Below, piece after piece: positions 8,197 to 14,877 of a DNA stretch of 14,877 nucleotides. A program made the translations under genes and the position numbers. The notes under the pieces were generated by a model. That model saw only the letters and a list, made by a program, of their open reading frames with translations. It did not search any database and had not been told where the DNA came from. The first letter of the stretch is position 1; every line of letters begins with the position of its first letter. Source of the DNA: Antrodiella citrinella (Eukaryota > Basidiomycota > Agaricomycetes > Polyporales > Steccherinaceae); contig SGPM01000510.1 of assembly GCA_004802725.1 (NCBI GenBank), positions 1 through 14,877 of the forward strand. Reading direction: 5' to 3'.

Positions 8197-9167
8197 ATGC
8201 CCGAAACATTGACCCTTTACACCGCCAAGGTATGTTGTGTCCGCCATTTGTGACGATGAATATGTCTGATCTTGTGGCTTTTCCTCTATAGGTCTGCCCT
8301 TACGCTCACAGAGTGCGTTCATGATAGTTCGTGTTTATGCGTCACGCATGCTGAACAGAGAACGCAGGTTGAGCTGGCTCTCGCTGAGGCCAAGGCCCAA
8401 TTCCAAACCTTCGAGGTTGACCTGCAGAACAAGCCGGTCTGGTATGCACCCCAAGTGAACCCTGCAAGCAAGGTACATACATCATTTGCGCCACTCAATT
8501 GTCCGACCCGTAAAATACTGACTGTGTTTGGTAGGTTCCGGCTATTGCCTACGGTGGACCTGAGGTTCCCCCAGAACAACCCTCTCCTGACTCCACCAAG
8601 ATCGCCGAATCCCTCGTCCTCCTTGAGTTCGTCGCCGACATTTTCCCAGAGTCCAACATCCTGCCCAAGGACCCCGTCGCACGCGCCAAGGTCCGCTTCT
8701 TCATCGACGCTGTGGGAAACAAGTTCAACCCCGCATACTTCGGCTACGTCGTCACTGGCAAGGGCACTCAGGCGGACCTGATCAAGGGGTTCAAGGATAT
8801 CCAGGCTTTGCTGCCTGAGACCGGGTTCGCTGTAGGGGAGTGGAGCATCGCGGACGCCGCTATTGCGCCGTTCATCGCAAGGTTGTTCGTCGCGCTTGAG
8901 AACGACTTCGGATTGTACGCTGTTGGAGAGGGCCCGAAGACGTTGGAGCTCATCAAGACTTCGCCGGAGCTGAAGCGTATTCAGACATACATCGACGACA
9001 TCACAGCGAGGAAGAGCTTCACTGATACTTTCGTCCCGGTTCGTCTTCTACATGTTGATTCCAGTGAATGTCTTCCTCACAATTTCTCATTAATCCTTTA
9101 GAGCATCATCAAGAACAGCTTGATCAAGCGGTTCGCTAACGCGACCCGCGCGTCCAGTGCTCTGTAA
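8197..9167 (+). CDS. Glutathione S-transferase, Cys-type (omega-like), copy 2
   Basis: Exons 8197-8229, 8292-8312, 8368-8472, 8535-9038 and 9102-9167 give 242 aa. The N-terminal thioredoxin fold has LTLYTAK, then the catalytic motif C13-P-Y-A with H17-R18, the cis-proline VPAI at 54-57, and the glutathione-binding E78-S79 (KIAES). The C-terminal helical domain contains GEWSIADAAIAP. The CPYA motif is that of omega/Cys-type GSTs, which carry out thiol transfer, reduction or conjugation with glutathione in the cytosol. All four introns are GT-AG and sit at the same places as in copy 1, including the 21-nt second exon that carries the catalytic Cys; the two proteins are about two thirds identical by eye, so they arose by duplication. 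For intron 2 the acceptor at 8367, not the AG at 8358, restores HR-VELALAEA as in copy 1. Confidence 0.92.
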
Positions 9168-10347
9168 AGATTTGTTCGAGCAGTGATTCATAACGGAATA
9201 TAACAACAGGATGTACAGTAGTTGTTTCAGTAGCCTCGTCAACGTTAGCATGCCTGTGATATAGTAACTTATGACATCAGAAAGTACGGGTAAGTACGGA
9301 CTACCCGGGTGACGGAAGATGCCGAATCTTTTGGTCGGAGTCCGAATCTCAAATTTGCCCGCGACGCCGACGCCAATACATCTTTCAGCTCTTCCTGAGC
9401 ATCATTTATATTCTTCTTGGTTCATCATCGTATATGCAGCCGTACCGGATATAAGAGGTATGAATGCGAAAATAACGGAGGCTCGTGCATAGTCCACGAG
9501 CTGTGCGCAGCTCTTGCTACGTTAGCACCGATTTCAACTTGAAGTTGGATCGTATTCAAGGTGATTCTGATCACCGAGCTACCAACCTTCGAGCCTCGAT
9601 AGCCAATTTCAGATCTATAAGTGTACTTTGGTCTATTCTGGTGAGCACATTTTGTCATGTGAAGTCCATGCCAAGCAAATTAAACTTCACGTCCGCAGCC
9701 GCAGCACCATGAGGCTCCTCGTTTTCAACTCAATCTCAATTATGCGCTACCGGCCATTGCTGTGTGTATGTTTGTTCACCTCGGGTACGGGGATGTATAC
9801 CCTTCGATAGCCTGGCCTGGTTCTACCGGGTGCTGCGGTCTGCATCCTCGTCAATACCAGAACCTTATTCTCGACAGGAGAATCATGCGGGATACTTGCA
9901 TAACGGTATGTCCCTACGCAAATATTATCACATTTCAAGTATCAATGGTGGCTCATGTTCGTAGATTTGGTTTGAAGAGAGCTACACATGTTCACCGCAG
10001 CAATCCGCAGTCCACACTGGCAGGACTCAACGTCATTGGTGTAATCTAACCGACGCTTCTTACTGGAATGGGCGCCCTTCTTCTTTCCGTTCAGGATATC
10101 GAAGTGGTGTAAAGACAGGCCTCTCGACCAAAAGACAGGGTAAGTACCATCACGATGATGAGGGATATTCTACAGACCTGCCCACTCTCTTGCCGCCGGA
10201 TAACACGCGTCATTTCGTTATCCAGACATGAGGGGGAGAACGACGGGATGGGTATTGTGGCTATCGGTAAGTCTCTCAAGTTTTTGTCTCGGTTGAATCC
10301 CGTCCTCATGATTGTCAGGTCTTTATTTCATGTCGGACGACTGCTGC
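9168..10347. other. Intergenic region, GST 2 to FAD oxidase
   Basis: No gene recognised; open frames here are short, overlap each other and lack motifs. Small items: a palindrome TCGGAGTCCGA at 9335-9345, an inverted pair CGGGTA/TACCCG near 9286-9307, and CCGAATCT twice near 9322 and 9342. Confidence 0.55.
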
Positions 10348-10354
10348 TATAAGA
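10348..10354 (+). promoter_or_regulatory. TATA-like box of the FAD oxidase gene, decides the start codon
   Basis: TATAAGA is only 26 bp before the ATG at 10374 but 56 bp before the in-frame ATG at 10404. A transcription start about 30 bp downstream would leave out the first ATG. The spacing to the second ATG matches that of GST 2 (55 bp). Confidence 0.45.
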
Positions 10355-10403
10355 ACAACCGTCTTGGCTTCAAATGAGCATCAGTACTTGGTTTTCTTTT
10401 TCA

Positions 10404-12197
10404 ATGTCTAACTTCGACATCTTCCGTGGACGCTTCAAAGGCGACGTCCTGACTCCCAGCGATCTAGGATATGTTCAGGCCTTGACTCACGACGCCGCGG
10501 TCGTTGCGTTCGTCAAGGACCCTCGAGACATCGTTTTAGCGATCGGGTACGCCAGAGCGTCCGGATTGCACATCACCACTCGCGGCGGAGGTTCCAGCAT
10601 CTTTGGTGCCTCTTCCGAGGCTGCTATCGAAGCCTCCAGTGGCCTGGTAATTGATCTTTCAAGATACCTCAACAACGTCAAAGTCGACCCGAAGAAACGT
10701 ATGGCCTATGCTCAAGGCGGCGCGACTTGGCGAGCGGTGGACCATGCTGCTATTCAACATGGACTTGCGGCTGTCGACGGCGTTGTCAATCATGTATGTC
10801 ATGTCCTCTTCCTTGCGGCGCTGTTGAAAGCTCCCCTAACGCTACGTGTTGTTAGACCGGGGTCGGCGGGTACGCGCTATTGGATGTTTTTGCGCGGTGT
10901 TGCAACTCATGGCTGTATTTTCTTTTACTTTCAGACTGATTTTGGGCGGTGGATATGGATGGCAGAGTGGGGCACACGGCCTGGCCGCTGACAGTCTTGT
11001 CCAGGTACGCGCTAACGCATGTGTCTTCAAAATATGTCTAATCTTTTTCGTAGGTGAAGATTGTCACCGCCGACGGCTCCATTCTTACCGCAAACGAACA
11101 CGAAAACCCCGACCTGTTCTGGGCCGTACGCGGGGGCGGGTCCAACTTTGGCGTTGTCACCGAGTTTTTGTTCAAGCTATACCCCCAGCGACGCACCGTG
11201 TTTGCGGGACGCGTCATATTTTCTCCAGACGCCTGTGAGAGGATCTCGGCGTTCTTGGACGCGTGGTGGCCTACGGCGACACCGGAGGAAGGCATGGTGG
11301 TCAGTATGGTGACGATGCAGAATGCCCAGGTAGGTCGGCTACGTCCACCTTTTCCTGTTGTCACTGTAGCTGAACTAACTAAAGGCGGCTGTCGTATGCT
11401 ATGTCTTCTACAACGGCTCTGCGGACGATGGAAGGGAAGCATATCGGGGGCTCTTTAATATCGGTGCGTTTGAGGTTGACTGCACTGGATATTGTCCACA
11501 CTGACGGAAGGACAGGTCCATTATCGGACTGGACGGGTGAGATCCCTTACGAGCAGTTGAACAGCATGATGGTGAGATATACTATCCATCCTACATTATT
11601 TCCTATGTTACATCTATCTACCCAGAATCCCATCGCGGTTCCGGAAGCTCATCACTCCTGCAAAAAGGTTCCATTTGGCGACAAACCGTCACAACAGTTC
11701 AACCACAACATCCGCAAAGCGTTTGTCGACATATCTTCCTCGACAGACTATTATGTCGCTCTTCTGCAAGTATACATACCCCGTAGCAAGATCAACAGTG
11801 TACCCGCGGATGCAACACCGTGCCGCCGTGATCTTCCGGGGGAGAGCATCGCCCACGTCCAATGGAAAGACGATACGCCTGAGAAGTCGCAAGGCGCACG
11901 TGCAGTCTGTCAAACTTTGGTGACCGTTCTGTCTCATGGTGGACGTAGCGGTGAGTGTGGTCGCGCGCATCCCAGAATCTCTATTCACGATCACGTCCAT
12001 TAGTTTCTGAATCTACTTCTTTGGTTGATTCTGCAACATATGATCAAAGCCAAACTTTTTTCGGCGACAACTATGCAAGATTGCAGACGATGAAAAAGAA
12101 GTACGACCAAGATTCGGTCTTCAGTCACTTGCGTGACATTCCCGACAAACCTGGTCCCGGAACTCCCGGTCAATCCAATCCACAAAATCAAGATTAA
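10404..12197 (+). CDS. FAD-linked oxidase, berberine-bridge-enzyme-like (BBE-like)
   Basis: Exons 10404-10793, 10856-10869 (14 nt), 10935-11004, 11054-11329, 11385-11463, 11516-11571, 11626-11950 and 12004-12197 give 467 aa; the in-frame ATG at 10374 would add ten residues. The FAD-binding (PCMH-type) half shows RGGGSS at 60-65, VIDLSRYL, TGVGG followed by LILGGGYGW, and ENPDLFWAVRGGGSNFGVVT. The BBE C-terminal region has KINSVPADAT and, near the end, FFGDNYARLQ with KKYDQDSVF. Such enzymes oxidise alcohols, sugars or secondary metabolites with O2 or another acceptor. Unusual: the His that usually carries FAD (RGGGHS) is Ser, so FAD is probably not covalently bound through it; about nine residues usual before AAVVAFVKD seem absent; the usual YGNY-like motif near the C-terminus is not seen. 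All splice joins keep the frame, so it may still be functional. No secretion signal is seen. Confidence 0.85.
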
Positions 12198-13091
12198 TTT
12201 CGAATCCCTCACAACTCCAGGCGTGAAGACTCTTCCTTCCTCGAGTAGACGGAACGATAAGACGACAGGGTATCGCCTCTAAGTTGGGTACGTTTGTACT
12301 TCATTTTACTTACCTTCCCATCCCACCCTTAGTTGGCCCATCACGCCCATCGCTCGTGCTGTCTTCCCGGAGCTGTAGGAGTCCTAACGCTCGGACGTTG
12401 ATGGTCCGCTTGCGCGGGCTATCGCCCATCGTCTCTCTTGTATAGATACTCGTTCTAATACATTAATTCTACACTACATCGACGCGGCTGACGAGAGCCA
12501 CCCACATAGACAGTCATTTGTTCATTGATCTTGTACGAACTCACCTGGAAATGGAATAGGCACCTTCGAGTCGGGGAGCAAGGATGAGGTAGATGTCAGT
12601 GTATCATCATGGTGTATCAGTGCATATAGGTTCGCCGGGCCGATACACATTGGCCATGAGTAAATGAAGCCATTGCCCGAAGGAGGTAATATATACGTAC
12701 GTATACGAGATTGAGAAGCAAGGATACAGCACCCCGCTTATGACGAGAACGCCGAGACCGAAAATGATTTTAATGATCATCAACGTCTGAAGAGGCTTCA
12801 GCTCAGCACAACAAACGTTGAAAGACATACATGTACAATATTTCTAACAACGTTCACTTGAGTTTGTCCACGAAGTTCCTAGTGAGCTTCTAGTGTTTAA
12901 TAGCAGCAACTTGAACAATATTTATTTCCACATGTCTCGACAACTACCAGCTCTACATCAAGAAAAGAAACACTCCGCGTACGTTCATTCATCAACTCTA
13001 GATCCAAACAGATATCACCATGCAGAAACCTTTGACCGTTACCAGAAAACCGGGAAGTGGTATAGACTACTTGAAATAGCTTCACCTCTCT
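12198..13091. other. Region downstream of the FAD oxidase, no firm gene
   Basis: GTACGT at 12287 to CCCTTAG near 12332 looks like an intron in the 3' UTR of the oxidase. On the minus strand an open frame at 12828-12607 includes a hydrophobic stretch (LMIIKIIFGLGVLVISGVLY) followed by GTATAC, which could be a splice donor, but no partner exon was found. Nothing else is supported. Confidence 0.4.
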
Positions 13092-13747
13092 CTACAAGAG
13101 ACCGAGGATGCTGACGAGACCCAGTACTTTGGCAGCCAAAGCGAGCTTGAGAACGACGAGGATGTTGAGGTCAAGGACGGGAATGCTATAGAAACGCTAT
13201 GTAAGAAACGTGCCTCTCGTCGAAAGCACCTCGTTCAACATACCCTTAACCGATCTTGACAATGACGTCGGCGTTAACCTTGGCCAAAGCGGTGAGGTAC
13301 GCGCTCAAGGCGGCGTCGATCTGGGCAAAGACTGAGAGGTCGAGGATGGCGTGAAGGTTAAGAGCGACGAGGAGGTTCTGAAGAGCGCAGTTAGATCAAT
13401 TCGATGTTGATGCACGAAGCAGACAATGTATACCACAATGAGGTCGACGATGACATCGACGTCCGCGGTGATGTCAACATCAACCAAGCCGAGGAGGTCA
13501 ACTTGAGCTGTGATATCAGCTGTAGCGGCCGCAGTGGCTGATAAAATAGGTCAGGAACATGTCATGATCACCAGGAATAGAAGCGGATGTACTCAGTGCA
13601 CTTGTGAGTGAGGGAGTCGGAGACACCCTGGACGGTGGTCAAGACGTCGTCAGCACGCTTGACGGGCTGAGCGACGGGGCTGTCGAGCACGGAGGACGCC
13701 ATTCCAAAAATGGAAAGTGCGGGGACGAAAAGCTTGGCGAAGAACAT
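13092..13747 (-). pseudogene. Small secreted hydrophobic protein gene with broken frame
   Basis: Exon 1 (from 13747) encodes a signal peptide (MFFAKLFVPALSIFGMASSV) and a Kex2-like KR at 30-31. Exons 13537-13434 and 13377-13246 join in frame and encode a Leu/Val/Asp/Ala-rich part (ITAQVDLLGLVDVD, then NLLVALNLHAILDLSV and AALSAYLTALAKVNAD). Two problems: the natural exon 1 donors (GTGCAC at 13601, GTACAT) give the wrong phase for exon 2, and only a weak donor GTGTCT (13626) keeps the frame. Second, a TAA at 13248-13246 comes one codon before a perfect GTATGT donor (13243); that intron leads, in the correct phase, to 13185-13092, encoding IPVLDLNILVVLKLALAAKV to a stop. The family, small secreted basidiomycete proteins of unknown role, is judged by style. 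Either the gene is decaying, or it is a shorter functional version ending at 13246 with an odd donor. Confidence 0.55.
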
Positions 13748-13852
13748 GACTGAGATCGAGCTTGTGGGCTGGAGAGAGCTGAAAAGCTGAGGATAAATAC
13801 GCTGAGATAAGTAGGATGAGATCGTTGGTATGATCAGAACAAGATTGCGGAG

Positions 13853-13860
13853 TATTTATA
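13853..13860 (-). promoter_or_regulatory. TATA box of the small secreted protein gene
   Basis: Minus-strand TATAAATA lies 106 bp upstream of the ATG at 13747. The promoter looks intact although the coding frame seems damaged. Confidence 0.6.
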
Positions 13861-14877
13861 TGTTCTGAGCACCGGAATCCCATGAGGCAATGTGCCCATG
13901 ACAAGGGTATTTCGCGAACTGCACGGTGAGAGAAACTTGAAGTGTCGGACACAGTCGTCGGTTCGAGCAATGGAGGCAGAATGGTTCAGTTGTTATTTGA
14001 TCCCTATTGGCTGGATTCAATCGAGACACCACCTTTTCTGAAATGACGCAAGGTAATCCTCCCGACACACTGGTTAAGTCGAGGCTCAGGGCCGGCCAGA
14101 CTCGGGAGTAAGCAAACATGGTCAACTTCGAATTTCCACCAAGTTTCAAGAAGCAGCGACTAAAAATGGAGCTTCAATCAGTTATGTCGAAGAATGGACT
14201 GAAAAAAGAACCTCACGTCAAAGAGAAGTTGAATGTAATTCGAACCGAACTGAACGGCGAACTTGTCAATGAATGAGGCGCGCTTTGTTTCCGTCGACAT
14301 GAGAATCAGTGCTAACAGATTCCAGTCAATTCGAGCAGTAGGACAAACAACAAAGGATGGCGTAACATGGTACGTTTGATTATTCTGCCCTGCGGGAATG
14401 TCCGAGAGGTATACGTTATACGATGACAGGCAAACATGTGGCTGAAGCCTGAGATAACGCAGGGTGAGATATAATACATAGCGTAGCACACCAACGAATT
14501 TGAGACCTACCTCTGTATTCCTACAATATCCAAGGAAAATCTTGCAGCACGGGGGTCAAGTTAGGATCTTGAAATATTGCCGTATGTTCGATATGAAACG
14601 AAAATAATATAGGAGAGCTGCAAACCGAACAGATTTGGTACGCATACCCTAGGATCAGTGGTCCATCTCCACAAGTCTCATTCATCACCGGCTGCTTCCG
14701 TTCGAGGGTCTTCGCGTCAGAGATCTCTCGAATTCTGACGTGGGAGGTGACCCAACAGCGGCCTGCAATTGACCTAGAGATAGAGAATTTTTGCGATGTT
14801 CATCAATGAGCGCTACTGGCGCATGAGTACATCAGTCTCTGTATGTCAGGTGGTTATTTGGACGCATGAAGTATCAA
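13861..14877. other. Right-hand region without a firm gene
   Basis: Base composition turns more AT-rich towards the end. A 52-codon ATG ORF (14118-14276, plus) encoding a very Lys/Glu-rich peptide and a minus-strand open frame (14489-14178) overlap each other; neither has a recognisable motif or promoter. I see no other feature. Confidence 0.45.

Noticed and set aside
8313..8358. Earlier acceptor (AACAG at 8358) for GST 2 intron 2
   Set aside because: It would insert three residues (RTQ) before VELALAEA; the acceptor at 8367 gives the same junction as GST 1.
10374..10403. Upstream in-frame ATG of the FAD oxidase
   Set aside because: It is only 26 bp from the TATA-like box, so it would probably precede the transcription start; the ATG at 10404 has the usual spacing. 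The extra ten residues show no signal peptide.
11626..11950. Possible frameshift in the oxidase, since the other two plus-strand frames are also open and look protein-like
   Set aside because: The frame giving VPFGDKP, IRKAFVDIS, KINSVPADAT and HVQWKDDTPE is continuous, enters and leaves with the right splice phase and carries the expected family motif.
12607..12828. Minus-strand 73-codon ORF with a hydrophobic stretch, as a membrane protein gene
   Set aside because: A single hydrophobic run in an AT-rich segment, with no partner exon, promoter or recognised family.
1..14877. tRNA genes, CRISPR, bacterial insertion sequences, terminal repeats of a transposon
   Set aside because: No tRNA B-box-like sequence in the right context, no spaced identical repeats beyond the 43-bp array, and no transposase motifs were seen by eye.

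Overview
The window looks like nuclear DNA of a filamentous basidiomycete, probably an agaricomycete. Genes are broken by many short introns (about 49-89 nt) with GTRNGT-like donors. Promoters have TATA boxes, and one small gene encodes a farnesylated (CaaX) mating-pheromone-type precursor. The protein families also fit: a cysteine glutathione transferase pair, an ent-kaurene-oxidase-like P450, a BBE-like FAD oxidase and a small hydrophobic secreted protein. No bacterial features, tRNA, rRNA or CRISPR were seen.

Layout. Positions 1-1210, minus strand: two gene pieces, a Ser/Pro-rich protein with a Cys/Trp-rich domain and an AT-hook fragment. They resemble multicopy, probably mobile-element-associated basidiomycete proteins. 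1265-1384: about 2.8 tandem copies of a 43-bp repeat. 1595-1826, plus: a TATA box and a 38-residue pheromone precursor ending in CTIA. 2640-3835, plus: GST copy 1 (5 exons, 250 aa). 3944-6080, minus: a complete 11-exon P450 (502 aa) convergent with GST 1. 6081-8141: about 2 kb with no recognised gene, one weak spliced ORF. 8142-9167, plus: GST copy 2 (5 exons, 242 aa), a clear paralogue of copy 1. 9168-10347: nothing recognised. 10348-12197, plus: a BBE-like FAD-linked oxidase (8 exons, 467 aa) whose covalent-flavin His position reads Ser. 12198-13091: nothing firm. 13092-13860, minus: a small secreted Leu/Val/Ala-rich protein gene with TATA box; its frame is broken at the first splice junction and by a TAA before a likely last exon. 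13861-14877: nothing firm.

Functionally, GST, P450, GST and FAD oxidase lie within about 9.4 kb and could form a small oxidation/conjugation cluster (secondary metabolism or detoxification). This is inferred from context; no core synthase is visible. The pheromone gene has no STE3 receptor beside it in this window, so it may be the edge of a B mating-type-like locus or a non-mating pheromone-like gene.

Exon models were built by hand from splice consensus, reading-frame continuity and the GST-GST comparison. No database search was possible, so family names rest on motif recognition.
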